Assembly: GCA_932521025.1 (NCBI GenBank)
Contig: OW051472.1
Location: forward strand, 4,092,001-4,156,000
Length of the DNA: 64,000 nucleotides
Direction of reading: 5' to 3'
Source: Oscheius onirici
Taxonomy: Eukaryota; Nematoda; Chromadorea; Rhabditida; Rhabditidae
Of the stretch, positions 42,695 to 55,949 are shown piece by piece; positions within the stretch are counted from its first letter, which is position 1; each line of letters opens with the position of its first letter. A program made the position numbers and the translations under genes. The notes under the pieces are model-generated. The model was given only the letters and a program-made list of their open reading frames with translations, did no database searches and was not told the origin of the DNA.

Positions 42695-44117
42695 TTAGAA
42701 GTCGGCATCGAGGGCGAACTGACGTTCTTCTTCAGTGGCCAGAACTCCGGGACGCTGATATTCGGAAACTTTCTTCTCGAAAAAGTTGGTCTTTCCGTCG
42801 ATAGAGATGTTTTCCATGAAATCGAAGGGATTTTTGGCGTTGTAGAGCTTGTCGCAACCGAGCTCGACAAGAAGATGATCAGCGACGAATTCGATGTACT
42901 GGGCCATAAGACGACAGTTCATTCCAATCATGTCGCAGGGTAGAGACTCGGTCAGATATTCCTGAAGATTATTGATCGATATTTCTGGTTAGAAAGGATA
43001 CCTGTTCAATCTTCACTGCATCCCTGATGATGCTGTAGATCTGTTCCGTCGACAGTTTGTTTTCGATATGCTTGTACATGAGGCAGGCGAAATCACGATG
43101 GAGACCTTCATCTCTGAAAACATGTGGTCAGTTCCTTGTTTATCGGATTTTTACCAAAATGACCCTGGTGATATGGAATCGAAAGCGAAAATATTTACCT
43201 CGAGATCAGTTCGTTGGACTGGGTCAGACCGGGCATAAGACCACGCTTCTTCAGCCAGAAGATGGCAGCGAAAGATCCGGAAAAGAAGATTCCCTCGACA
43301 GCAGCAAAGGCAATCACACGCTCGGCGAAAGATGCCTCGTCGTCGGCAATCCAACGGAGAGCCCAATCGGCCTTCTTTTTGATACAGGGGAATTCGAAGA
43401 TAGCGTTGAAAAGACGGTTTCTACAAGATCGATATTCAAGTCTGGTTGGGAAACGAACCTCTCTACAGGATCACGGATATATGTCTCGATCAGCTTGCTG
43501 TACATTTCCGAATGAATGTTCTCGATGGCGATTTGGAAACCGTAGAAGAAACGAGCCTCGGACACTTGTACTTCCTTAGAGAAGCGCTCCACGAGGTTCT
43601 CATTGACGATTCCATCAGAAGCAGCAAAGAAGGCCAACACCCGGGAAATGAAGAATCTCTCGTCGTCGGTCATGGCTTCCCAGTCTTTCATGTCCTTGCC
43701 AAGATCAACCTGCAATAATGTTCTATGCTACAAACTGAAGCTAATTCACCTCTTCGACAGTCCAGAAAGATGCGACAGCCTTTTTGTAATAAGCCCAGAT
43801 GTCATGGTATTTGAGCGGAAAAATAACAAAGCGGTTGGGGTTTTCTTTGAGTAGAGGCTCCTCCTTATCTAGGCGAAGTTTCTAAAATGACCAAGATTGC
43901 AGAAAACGTAAAAGCTTACCTTAGAAATTCCGTTTTTCAAATTCTGTACATCGCCGCTGACATGGACCATCTGCAAAACAAAGAGTTAGCCGTTGAGCAC
44001 GAGAAAGAGAAGCAGTGACCAAACAGGCGTCACACGGGGTTTTCGGATTGCGTAATCGGCCAAAGTTTACAAACTTACGTTTTCCTTGTTTTCAACGTCC
44101 ATAGCCTCGAGAGTCAT
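42695..44117 (-). CDS. rnr-2: Ribonucleotide reductase small subunit (R2)
   Basis: A complete R2 of ~380 residues. The ferritin-like core carries the iron ligands: D-W-E-A-M-T with [41 protein letters not shown] (Glu and His ligands), [13 protein letters not shown] and D-E-G-L-H-R-D-F-A. The C-terminus (FALDADF) ends in the Phe used to bind the large subunit. The N-terminal [13 protein letters not shown] contains K-E-N, the KEN-box element that directs cell-cycle degradation in other animals. Makes deoxyribonucleotides. AATAAA on the minus strand at ~42596. Shares a divergent promoter with POLE3. Confidence 0.97.
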
Positions 44118-44303
44118 TGTTGAAGGTCGAAAGGAGGGCCGCACTAAAATTTTATTGGCTCATTTTAGTAGTCAAGGGCATAACAATTCATAGAGAACCG
44201 TCAAGAAATTTTGAAAGTGCTAGAAATGGAAAGAAAGACCTTTTCAGACAGAGCTGAGAGCCAGAATGAGGCCGATTTCAACACCTTTCATTCGCTCGAA
44301 CCA

Positions 44304-44329
44304 TTTTCCCGCCAAACCCGCCCACCAAT
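44304..44329. promoter_or_regulatory. E2F-type site and CCAAT box in a bidirectional promoter
   Basis: TTTTCCCGCCAAA (44304-44316) is a textbook E2F/DP site and is followed by a CCAAT box (44325-44329). They lie roughly midway between the divergent starts of ribonucleotide reductase R2 (44117) and POLE3 (44440), two S-phase genes. E2F control of both is known in other animals; co-control from one shared site here is inferred. Confidence 0.7.
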
Positions 44330-44439
44330 TTGAATCTGACCGTTGGCTTTTGTCCAAATTCGCACCTCACAAGCGCTTTTTTCACGTTCTTCTTTTTTTC
44401 AATTGATTCCCTAAAAACATTTACCTTTCAGAAAAGAAA

Positions 44440-45114
44440 ATGTCTTCACAGGCAGAAGTCCTACGTTTCCCCGCCACAGTCGTACAGAGAATGCTAAAAA
44501 CAGCCCTTCCAACAGAAGCAAACGTATCCAAGGTTCGGTTTTCTTTTATTAAAAAAAACGACTGTTTTAAATAGGTAGTGTAAGCACACCGCTCTTTGAA
44601 AATGAGTAAAAACTAAGATATCAAATTTTCAGGAAGCTAGGACAGCTTTCGGACGAGCAGCTGCAGTATTCATTCTTAGTCAGTACTCTTATCTAACATG
44701 TTCATTACAAGTATTTCAGACATGGCCACTCATGCCAACGACTTTGCCAATTCCCGCAAACGCAAGATGATTACTGGGGATGATGTCTTCCATGCTATCA
44801 AGACGCTCGAATGTGAAAAACTAGAAAAACCGGTTAGATTGACTATTCCGAATAAATAGAACACATTTTAGCTCAAAGAAGCTCTGGATCTGTGGAAACT
44901 GGCAAAAGTACACAAAGCCGAAGAAGCCAAACGAAAGAAAATCGAAAAACCGACAGGCGTTATGGAAGAAGGCGAGGAGAATGCCGAAGAAGCTACCGAA
45001 TCTGCGGACGAGTCTCAAGAAACCATTTCTGGTATGTGTCTTCTGTTTTGTTTTCTCAATTTAAGTTCAGATTCAGCAGAAAACGAGACTGCCCACGATA
45101 TTGAAGACATGTAA
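44440..45114 (+). CDS. POLE3: DNA polymerase epsilon subunit 3 / CHRAC17 (histone-fold)
   Basis: About 150 residues. The histone fold is recognisable: LRFPATVVQRMLKTALPTEA, ARTAFGRAAAVFIL, ATHANDFANSRKRKMITGDD and DVFHAIKTLE. It is followed by a helix (LKEALDLWKLAKVHKAEEAK) and an acidic tail ending DIEDM, as in POLE3/Dpb4. Forms a histone-fold pair with POLE4 in polymerase epsilon and in chromatin remodellers. Acceptor-like ctttcag 8 bp before the ATG suggests trans-splicing. Divergent from the R2 gene. Confidence 0.88.
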
Positions 45115-45201
45115 ATTATACTGTGATCACGTATACTTCTGCAGCAAAAATAACGATCTCAAACAATATACAACTTTACTCTCTCGTCTCATATAATTTC
45201 G

Positions 45202-45554
45202 TCATTTTGAGCCAGGGAGCATGCACTGCACTGGAGAAAGGAAGCAGTTTCTGAAATTCAGTTAGATGTTGTGACAACGAACAACTTACGAGAAATCGTC
45301 GTCGATGCTTCGTCGTTCCAGATCTCGTGCTCTTTTGGCGTTCCTCTTGATCTCGAAACCACCATTCCGGTTTCTACTGAACTTGCTTTAGTATTTTTTG
45401 CTCATACAATGTACCTTATGATGAGTCGAATCAGAGCCTCGTTACTAAGTCGTTTGTTCATTTGAAGAGGCATTTCTTCTCCTTCCAGAGGAAAAGCAGA
45501 TGACATGAGTGAGAGACAGACGAAAAGAAAGACGAGTCGAAGAAGATTGTTCAT
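45202..45554 (-). CDS. Neuropeptide precursor, allatostatin-C-like
   Basis: Three exons (45554-45415, 45376-45290, 45250-45202) join in phase to give 91 residues. The signal peptide is NNLLRLVFLFVCLSLMSSA. Dibasic sites follow (MNKR, IKR, AKR, ERR). The last processed segment after ERR is SIDDDFSNCFLSPVQCMLPG then SK and stop. Its C-x6-C loop with central Pro (CFLSPVQC) parallels the arthropod allatostatin-C loop C-Y-F-N-P-I-S-C. A Gly after the loop could allow amidation if cleaved before SK. An earlier segment (LSNEALIRLI) may be a second peptide. Processing sites and the cystine loop are seen; the assignment to allatostatin C is inference. Confidence 0.6.
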
Positions 45555-46092
45555 TTTGTTTTACCTTAACTGGAAGAAATGACTAATAGTCAAGGGCAGA
45601 AAAGGTAAGTCAACGTAACTTGGAGGACAAGAGTGAGTTATGGAAACAGGGACGAGGGACAATGGAGCAGTTTCCATCTGACTGATGACTTCCAGAAGAG
45701 GTCCGCCCATTTGGCCCACCGGAAAAATGTCTTTGCCTTTGTTTCCGGCTGTTTTTGTCAGATGATGAGTAGTAACAAGGAGGACAACTGGATGGTCAAA
45801 AAACTTCTTGACTTTCGAAGGGAAACTTCTTTTGAGCATACGAAGAGTTCACATCCGACCGAGTCTGTTTCAAGCTGGCGCGAGAGGTTCGCGTCATTAT
45901 CAAATCATCGAACAGTCAAGACAGAAAGTAAAAGACAGACGTTTTGATCCGCATTATCCAGTTCACGTCAGACCTATTTTAGATGGCAGTTTCCATTCGG
46001 GCCGGGTCAGTCCTGTTAAAAAGTCACTTCTATATGCATCCGTGCTCCGAGACTGCAAGCGAATTTAAAGTTCGAATCGACTTTGTTCACTT
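45555..46092. other. No gene recognised
   Basis: Short overlapping frames on the plus strand (45633-45947, 45808-46068) without domain, start context or splice support. Confidence 0.35.
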
Positions 46093-46401
46093 TTAAGATA
46101 GTTCCAATGTGATCTGTTCCCTACAGACTGCTTGATCAGATCCATCAGAAAGAATTTTCTGCGAAGATGAGTTTGCTCCAATAGTGTTCATTGACAAAGA
46201 AAGCTCGAAAAGTTGTTCAGGGTTCGATCCGCCTACGCTACGTGGGGAATGTACCAGCAGCAGAATAGCCGCGCACTCGACAATTTTCCAGGCCATTGAC
46301 TGGCTTTTAGTAGCCACCTGACGTGCGTTTCCCGCCTGATCTCCAAAACAAAGGTTTAGTAAAAAGTCTACCGGAATGGGACAAACGATAGGCAAGGTCA
46401 C
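46093..46401 (-). CDS. Hypothetical ORF downstream of the CULT gene
   Basis: Open frame of ~102 codons (LLLVHSPRSVGGSNPEQLFE) preceded by another open stretch that looks coding (CGYNDEDATLMSNSLVSW near 46490). Several alternative short introns are possible and I could not settle a single frame. It may be the 3' part of the CULT-domain gene or a separate gene. A tRNA-like B-box string within it is coincidental. Confidence 0.25.
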   Translation of the reverse strand: MTLPIVCPIPVDFLLNLCFGDQAGNARQVATKSQSMAWKIVECAAILLLVHSPRSVGGSNPEQLFELSLSMNTIGANSSSQKILSDGSDQAVCREQITLELS

Positions 46402-46571
46402 AGACTGACATTATGAAAGGCGAGCACCGACCCATGAAACGAGGGAGTTTGACATCAGAGTGGCATCTTCGTCATTGTATCCACATCTGAACAGAGAACA
46501 AAGAATAGAGAAGGAAACTTGTCTTACAGTCTGCCGAAATCAGGTAGTCGAGAACTACTCCGACAAAGTTG

Positions 46572-47125
46572 TCATCTTCTTTTGAAGTGGTCGTGTCCAT
46601 TGGTTGGAAATGCCTGAATTGGTATTCTTCTTTGGAAAACTTGTAGAACTTGCCATCCAAGATGCTGGTTACAGACTGAACAGATACAGATTCGCCACTG
46701 CATCCCCGGAACCCATGTTGCTTCGGAAGAAGGCTGAAAATTGTCCCTTTCCCTTTTGACTCTTTGTTTAGATTTAAAATTTATAGTTACCTGGCCGAAA
46801 TACTTGAGATGAGCTTTTTTACATGCTGCGACATGGAACGATTCTCCAGCCGGATTTTCGAACACGTTGATTGTCGTATTCTTTCCGACCAACGGGAAGA
46901 CATAACTAAAGAAATGAGTCCTTATGGCATAAGAAAAACAAACCTGTACTTTGGCTTGATATCGGGTCTTGTTATGTTCATCAACTCTTCCTGGTTTGTG
47001 ATGTGAGCCCCACATTTTCTGCACAAGAGTTCGCCAATGTATCTCGAATAGACTGAACCGAATATTAGAAAAACTATAAGACTACCTGAATGGAGAGTGA
47101 GAGTGACTAAAACTAGAAGGTGCAT
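46572..47125 (-). CDS. Secreted CULT-domain (cereblon-type) protein
   Basis: The signal peptide is MHLLVLVTLTLHSVYS (start 47125). The CULT zinc fold follows: ELLCRKCGAHITNQEELMNI (first C-x2-C), FENPAGESFHVAACKKA, and PSSEATWVPGMQWRICICSV with CNQHLGW (second C-x2-C, plus the aromatic cage W-x-P-G-x-x-W ... W that binds uracil- and glutarimide-like ligands in cereblon). After HLGW the frame reads through to a stop at 46572. The sequence one base over reads KFYKFSKEEYQFRHFQP, which looks like the normal C-terminal continuation. That suggests a one-base frame slip in the genome, in the assembly, or an unusual splice. Unlike cereblon there is no LON domain, so this is an extracellular CULT protein. 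Confidence 0.7.
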
Positions 47126-47310
47126 AATCTCTGGAAATGGACTGTTCTGACAGGACTCTCCGAATAAAATAAGCAGGTATTAGAGGACAGAACCAGTAGA
47201 AGAGAACAAGACAAGACTGTACATGACTGTTTATCGCAAGGCACGGGAAAAGTTGGCACACAGGGATTTTTGAACAAGTGGGGGCAAGAAACGGTCTAAA
47301 AGGCTGAAGA

Positions 47311-48196
47311 TCATTCTGAGGAAGACTTTTGATATTTCTGAAAAGAGTCTTTGCTTCTAGAAACTTTTCTGACTGACCTGTTGTAGTTCCCGTGCTATTT
47401 TCATTGTCTGTTCGTGAAACCGTTGCAACTGTTCGGGAGAAACAGTCTTGTAGACTTGAAGTGTTTCTGCTACTGCTTTTTCCTGAAGTCTGATATTCCA
47501 AAATAATCGAACAAGAAACTCACTATAAATGCAGAAAGGGGGTCCTCTTCTAATCCTTCTCTGAACATATCAAATCCCCCTTTTTCTTGTGATGCAAAGC
47601 TGGGAGAGTCAGACGGACACGACACTGGTTCTGTTTCATTGTTCTGACTACAAGCTCTACAAGTTCTCAATAGGAATCTTTCACAAAAAAAAACTCACTT
47701 TTCCGGAGATTGGTCCGGCCATTCTCGATTCGACTGACGTGTTTCTGACCCGTCTTCTGAGTCGGACGACTCAAAAAAGCGGTCGATGCCTTTCGTGACA
47801 ACTGGTTCTTCGTCTGAGGAATCGTCACGACCGTGGTAAGGAGAGTAAGGTCTAAGAGAATGTTTGAAGTGAAAAGAAGAACGATCCACCTGTGACTCTC
47901 CGATGAACTCGAACAGCCGTCGTCGAACGGGAAATCGGAAAGACTTGGTGGTTCTGACGAGGAAGATCTAACGGTTTCGATTATTTGAAGCAATATTTGT
48001 AAAGGTACCTGTATGAACGAGCACATTCGAAGTTGCTTACGTCGTTTTCAAGAGAATGTGGATCAGAGTCTGGAGATCTGAACGAAAACTAAAAGAAAAA
48101 CAAATAAAAGTCTTACTTTGAAGCACAGGGGATAATATGAACGTCCTGTGCATCCTCGTATCGTTCACTACCCGTGAACACTGAGGAATTGAACAT
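47311..48196 (-). CDS. Acidic Ser-rich protein with C-terminal helical segment
   Basis: Seven or so short exons give ~230 residues. N-terminus MFNSSVFTGSERYEDAQDVH. The middle is dense in Ser, Asp and Glu (SSSSEPPSLSDFPFDDG; FFESSDSEDGSETRQSN), likely phosphorylated. The C-terminus is a predicted helix (EKAVAETLQVYKTVSPEQLQ, FHEQTMKIARELQQKYQ) ending SSSE at 47311. No known domain recognised; probably a nuclear or cytosolic adaptor. Confidence 0.55.
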
Positions 48197-48791
48197 TTTC
48201 GGAAGAAGACGAATATTTTCAGAAGAGCATCAAGCTGAATTAAAACGAACGGAGGGCGTTGGCAAACGAGCGCGCTAACAGCCGAGGTCAGGGGAGAGAG
48301 ACGCAGTAAAATGGCCTTTTGGAAAGGAACTGTTGAAAAAACTAGAATGAGTGTTTTAGTTAATAAAAGTGGATGATTATGTATGATTTTCTTGAAATGA
48401 GTCTGTAAGTTTGAAGATAAGACAAGTGATTGAAAGAGGGTGTGTCGACCGAGAGATACGATCTAACCAGGGTCGAATGTCGACTTCTTGAAATGTGAAA
48501 TCTATTGACTAGAAGTACAAAAAAAGATAACCTTTTGTCTTGTGGAGCAAGAAGCCCATGGAAAAAAAAGTAAAAAAAAAGAAAAACGGAAGATCAAGAC
48601 GCCTATAGAAAATGTTTATACAACAAGCATACATTTACATATCATAATCTTCAAAGGGTTCAGACCTTCGGGTGACGTTTGATGCACACTCTATTGCACA
48701 ATGGATAGTACTGAGGTCCTCGTTAGCATAATCGTCTATCGGGGACTAGAAAAGCTCCCAGACGGGCCACAGTTCAACGAGTCCCAAATTC
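48197..48791. other. Intergenic between divergent genes
   Basis: Contains a GC-rich patch near the acidic-protein start (gagggcgttggcaaacgagcgcgc, 48252-48275), then AT-rich sequence and A-runs. The ORF starting 48701 is in another frame from the ABC transporter. No other feature seen. Confidence 0.35.
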
Positions 48792-51700
48792 ATGACTGCT
48801 GCGAAAGGTGTTCCATCTCCGGAGCATCCCATTTCCAAATCAAAATTCACCAAATTCATCAACTATCTTCTGTGCAGGTTTTACACTTTTTTTTTCTACA
48901 TCTTTACTCTAATTTAGAGGCGATCTAGCAGACGAGAAACTCACCGCTCAGCCAGTTCCCTTGAGTCAATTGTTCCGCTATTCGAATCGCGGTGACCATC
49001 TTCTTCTAGTTCTTGGATGTGTTGCCGCTGCCCTCAGTGGCTGTACTCAGGTATTTCTCGGTCAACATTTTATTCAATTTCATTTCAGCCTTTCCTCTCA
49101 ATTCTCGCCGGTCTTTTCTTTTCGACCCTCTTGAATACTCCCGTTGACAGTGACCAATTCGTCTTTGAGGCGACCCTCTACACAAGTCTCTACATTGGAG
49201 GATTCGTAGTCTGTGCTGCCGTTAATTTTGTCCAGGTTTGAAAAGTTTGCCTCATCCATACATCTCCACTACAGTACCTCTGCTTCCAAAGAGTCTGTGC
49301 CCGTCAAGTGAGTCGTATTCGACACGAATTCGTCCGATCCGTTCTACGACAAGATGCCGCCTGGCTGGATTCTCACTCGTGTGGTGCCATCACAACCCAA
49401 CTGAACGAGTTAGTTCCATAATCGAAAAACCGTTTCTGTGACCTGTGTCCGATTATACTAACCGGAAACACAAAAGATGATCCTGATACTATACATTTTT
49501 AGGAATACTGATCGTATACACGATGGAATTGGTGACAAACTCGGTCTACTCATTCGAGGTTTTGTCATGTTTATAATGTCGCTCGTGGTCTCTCTTTACT
49601 ACGATTGGCGGATCGCTCTCTTTATGTTGCCACTCGTTCCGTTGAGTTGCGCCTGTATGAATCTCATGAACAGGGTTTGGACCTAAGAAGAACAAAATAA
49701 CAAGAATATTTTTTTTAGAAAATGGCACAAGCCACTTCGAAAGAACTATCGAGTCTCGGAAACGCTGGAGCTGTTGCCGAGGAAGCTGTCTTGGGTGTTC
49801 GAACAGTCCAAGCTCTTAACGGACAGGAAGAGATGGTCACTCGGTACAGAGAAGAACTCTCGAAAGGATCGGAACACGCTGCTTCCAAAGCTCTTTGGGG
49901 TGGATTCCTCGGCGGTCTCTTCTTCCTTCTTCTCTTCGTTTTCATGTCTGGTGGTCTACTGTAAGATCCTTACACACTTTCAACTATCTATTTGTTTCAG
50001 ATTGGGCGGACATCTGCTCAAGGAAGGAATCATCAAGAATGGAGGAGACGTCATGACTGCTGTCATTTCTATGCTCATCTCCGCCTACTTTCTCGGACAG
50101 ATCAGTCCTCAACTGATGGTCATTCTGAACTGTCGAGTGGCAGCAGCCGTCATTTACGAAACCATTGATCGAGTAGGTTTCAGTTGTTTAGTTCTAACAT
50201 ATATATTTACAGACTCCCGAAATAGAGGCCGATGGACAGACCCTTCCAGAAGTCGTGGGGGAGGTCGAGTTCAAAAATGTCCGCTTCCGATACCCGACGA
50301 GAAAAGATGTGACCGTTCTCGATGACTTCTCCTTGAGAATCGCCGCAGGACAGACAGTAGCCCTTGTTGGTCATTCGGGTAGTGGAAAATCTACAGCTGT
50401 TGCTCTGTTGAGCAGACTGTACGAGGTTGAAGCTGGACAAGTTTTAATCGATGGAGTTGACATTAAAAAGATCAAGTTGTCTTGTCTGAGAGAAATTGTC
50501 GGAGTGGTCCAGCAGGAGCCGGCTCTGTTCAATGAAACTGTTAGGGTCAGTCTAGATAATTTCAAATGACAACGAACGTTTAGGAGAACATTCGGATGGG
50601 TCGAGAGGACATATCCGACGAAGAAATGAAGAGAGTCTGTCGAATGGCGAATGCCCACGAATTCATAACAAAGCTTCCAAAGGTACCTTTTATCATGCTT
50701 GGAATAGTCTTTAGGGTTACGACACAGTTATTGGAGACGGAGGAGTTCAGTTGTCCGGAGGACAGAAACAGCGAGTGGCAATTGCTCGAACGCTTGCTCG
50801 AAACCCGACGATTCTTCTCCTCGACGAAGCCACATCAGCTCTGGATGGACACAGTGAGACCATTGTGCAACAAGCCTTGGAGAATGCCACGAAAGGACGG
50901 ACGACCATCGTTATTGGTAAAACGAGAGCTATTTGACAAAAAGTACTTTCAGCTCATCGTCTGGCGACAGTCGTCAAAGCGGATCTGATTGTGGTTATGG
51001 AAAAGGGGAAGATAGTCGAGAAAGGCTCCCATACAGTTTTGATGGCTTCCGGAGGAAAATATGCCGCCTTGGCCAAAGCTCAGCTTATGCAAAAAGTGGA
51101 TGCACCTCGCTCAAGGAACACTTCCGTCAACGAGTTGTCCGGTTCAGAGGCATTCAAAAGAGCCATTTCGACAGAGAGTTCTATTCGGTAATTCCTTTTA
51201 AATCTTATTAAAAGGGGCAATTTAGTGGAAGTTTTATGAGTACGGGTAACATCGAATGTATCCAAGAAGACGCTCGAATTGACGACGAGAAAGTGGTGGA
51301 CAAAAATGCAGCTGGTCTTCTAGACGTCTACAAAGAAGCTGGTGCCTTCAAGGGAACGCTTTCCATTGCTTTCTTCGTAGCCGGTCTCAGAGGTCTCGAA
51401 ATGCCGATCAGTTCCATCTGCTGGGGTATTGTAAGTGAGATCGTCAGCTGGAGATGACTGTTTCAGATACTCGACTCTTTCAAACTACTCCCAGATGATC
51501 CCGAAGGAATGATCACAGATCTTCGTCTTGCAGTTCTCCTGCTTCTGGGAAACGGAGTCTTTATCTGTGTTGCCCAAACCATTGGAAATAGTCTTTTTGC
51601 AAGAGTTGCAGAGAAACTGACTCTCTCCCTGCGTGTCAGAACTCTCGATTCGGTCCTTCATCAGTCTGCTTCGTACTTCGACATGCCTGAACATTCTCCT

Positions 51701-53457
51701 GGAAAAGTAATTACTCGACTGGCTACTGGTTGGTCTATCAGTTGAATAATTCCAAAAGAACTATTCAGATGCTCCCAATGTGAAGGCGGTGGTCGACAGT
51801 CGTGCCTTCCACGCCTTTTACTATTTTTCCGCATGGAGCATCAACATTCTCGTGGCGACCTATTCCTGCTGGCCATTGGGTATAGTCGGATTCGTGCTCA
51901 GTCTTCTTCTGTTCGGATTCCTCACCCGACTGGCCAATAAAATTCAGGAAAGAAACATGCGAATGTCCAAGTATAATCCGGCTGGCAAGGCTTGTTCATT
52001 CAGATGTCCTTTTGACAAAAGTTCTTTCAGCTCTCGGTCGAAATTGTGGAGAATGTGAGAACGATTCAGCTGTTGACAAGAGAGGGGAGATTTTTCAAAA
52101 AGTACAAGGAAGCGTCACGTGAAATGAAATGGACCGAAGTCAAGAACGGTTACCTTGACGGTTTGTTCTTTTTTTTTTGCTAGAAATACAAGAGTATAGG
52201 AGTCAACTTTGCCGTCTGTCAGTCGTTCATCTTCTTCAGTATTGGAGTTGCTTATGGGCTCTGTGCAATTTTTGTTCGAAAGGACTGGTTCTCGATGACT
52301 GGCGCATACAGAGGAGTCTTGGCCAGTTTCTTGGCCAGCATAGCAACCATGCTCGCCAGTACCTTTTATTCCGAGTTCATCAAAGCCCAGACAGCCTCTG
52401 CTCTCATGTTCCAGATGATCAGATACAAGCCAGAAACGGGAGATGTCGAAGAGGGAGAAAAGCCTGTAACTTCCTATCCTCAGAGATGGTTGAACAAGTG
52501 TTTCAGATGCTGAATGGTGACATCGAGTTCGAAGATGTACACTTTGTCTACCCACAACGCCCTCTTCATCCGGTCATGAAAGGAATTTCGTTCACAGCCG
52601 AAAGGGGAAAGACTATTGCTCTTGTTGGACCTTCAGGGTCGGGAAAGAGTACGGTCGTCTTGCTTATGGAGCGGATGTACGACACTGCAATGGGCTCTGT
52701 GGTACGTCGAGTAGACGAAAGATTCAGACAGAAATTTTAGAAATTTGACGGAGAAGATGTCAAGAAGCTGTCGTTGCGTCATCTGAGAAGACAAATGGCT
52801 CTGGTGGGTCAGGAACCACGACTTTTCGCCGGAACAATCAAAGACAACATCTGTTTCGGACTGGAAAATGTAGCAGACGAAAAACTGCGAAATGCTTTAG
52901 ACATGGCCAATGCTACGACTTTTGTCTCTTCCCTTCCCATGGTATTTGAGAATTCTAAAAAAAAACTTTATTTAGGGTCTGGACACAGAAGTTGGAGAAA
53001 AGGGGGCACAGTTATCTGGGGGACAAAAACAGAGGATTGCTATTGCGAGGTGGTTTTGAAGTTTCTACAAAATAAGTTCTTTCCAGAGCTCTTGTTCGAG
53101 ATCCGACCATTCTACTGCTCGATGAGGCTACCTCAGCCCTCGATTCTCAGTCCGAAAAAGCCGTGCAAGAAGCCCTGGAAGTGGCGAGGAAAGGAAGAAC
53201 TTGCATAGGTAATTTTACACAGAAAGACATGATAAAAAATCAGTTCAGCGGTTGCCCATCGTCTCTCGAGCATCCAAAATGCAGACCAGATTCTCTTCAT
53301 AAAGGACGGAAAAGTTCGGTCAGTTTTTGCGTTGTTTCCAGAAGAATTCTGACTGTTCAGAGAACGCGGAAACCATCGTGAATTGATGAAGCAGCGAGGG
53401 ATGTACTACGAGTTGGTTCAGAAACAGGACTTGGAAAGGAGTCGGGAAGATGAATAG
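48792..53457 (+). CDS. pgp: P-glycoprotein, full-length ABCB transporter
   Basis: A full transporter of ~1,280 residues, TMD-NBD-TMD-NBD. The first half has transmembrane segments at ~48990-50200, then NBD1 with Walker [11 protein letters not shown]-loop VVQQEP, signature LSGGQ, Walker [12 protein letters not shown] and switch AHRLAT. Then comes a linker ([20 protein letters not shown]), a second set of transmembrane segments (51340-52400) and NBD2 with [38 protein letters not shown] and AHRLSS. Both ATP sites look intact. Start at 48792 ([13 protein letters not shown]) fits the short cytosolic N-terminus. ATP-driven export of lipophilic compounds at a plasma membrane, often intestinal. Converges on the next gene with stops 24 bp apart. 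Confidence 0.96.
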
Positions 53458-53480
53458 AACGCGAAAAAATTGTTTATTTA

Positions 53481-54176
53481 CTACTTGCTGTTGTATTTCT
53501 GTTCGAAGTAGGACATGCGGCTGAGGACGGAAGACTTGTGCCAGATGTTGGTTTCCCTCCTGTTGAACGCGATTGTTCCGTCCAGACTCGTGATCTTCTC
53601 GAAGGCTTCCATCCTCATCTCTTTGCGAAGAACTTCCTCGATCGACTCTTTTTTCTTGGGTTCCTTGTTGGAGTCTTCTCTGGTAGTCAGCTGGTCTCCA
53701 CCACTCTGGACTGTCGTCTTGTTCCAACGCTGACTCATTTCCTCCAGACAGAAACCGAACTTTTTCTTCAGAAGTTCCAGACTCGGAAGAGTTTTCTCCT
53801 CTTCACTCGACAAAAAACAATCGTATTTCAGAAGGAAAGAGAGTCTTTCCTGAGAGTTCCTTCGAAAGTAGAAGAGACTGGGCGCCATCATGTCGACGTA
53901 TTGTTGCTCCTTCTTCAGCCATCTCAAGAGTTCGTTCAGCAGACGGAAGTGGACGACAGTCATGGTCGAGAGAATGACTCTTCTGTACTCGACGACTCTC
54001 TCCGTCTCCTCGGTCAGTCGATCCTTCTCCGTCATCATCTGGCACAGTCGGTAGTTGAACAGCTTGCCGGGAATCTTGGCCAGCTGTGCCATCAGTTCCT
54101 CCCTCCCTTCCTCTGTCGAGCCGTCCATGGCCAGCTTCTTCAGCAGTCTACTCGCGACTTCCAGTGGCTCGTCCAT
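53481..54176 (-). CDS. Single-exon helical protein of unknown function
   Basis: 231 residues, no introns. Mostly charged amphipathic helices: EVASRLLKKLAMDGSTEEGR, YRLCQMMTEKDRLTEETERV, FRLLNELLRWLKKEQQYVDM, FEKITSLDGTIAFNRRETNI. No signal peptide or transmembrane segment and no family recognised. The 252-codon plus-strand frame opposite (53538-54296) is antisense with out-of-frame composition. Like the gene at 39247, it is an intronless gene convergent with a long spliced gene. Confidence 0.6.
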   Translation of the reverse strand: MDEPLEVASRLLKKLAMDGSTEEGREELMAQLAKIPGKLFNYRLCQMMTEKDRLTEETERVVEYRRVILSTMTVVHFRLLNELLRWLKKEQQYVDMMAPSLFYFRRNSQERLSFLLKYDCFLSSEEEKTLPSLELLKKKFGFCLEEMSQRWNKTTVQSGGDQLTTREDSNKEPKKKESIEEVLRKEMRMEAFEKITSLDGTIAFNRRETNIWHKSSVLSRMSYFEQKYNSK

Positions 54177-54380
54177 CGTCTCCGGATAGCAAAGGATCTT
54201 GGTAACAATGATTGTATATACTTAACTTTTTTACACTTTTTTAAAGTTCCAAACAATAACAGTTTTTTTGGAAATTTAGTGTGTCTCATCAGTTAAAGAA
54301 ATTTCAATGTTTCTGTCCGATTACGGATTATTGTTTTTTTTTTCAAAAAGATAGATCTGTTCCCTTTCTTCGATCGATGA

Positions 54381-55949
<1,569 letters not shown>

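Noticed and set aside
46215-46240. tRNA B-box-like string (gggttcgatcc)
   Set aside because: No cloverleaf could be drawn around it and it lies in a coding-like frame; coincidental.
53538-54296. 252-codon plus-strand ORF
   Set aside because: Antisense shadow of the better-composed 231-residue gene on the minus strand.
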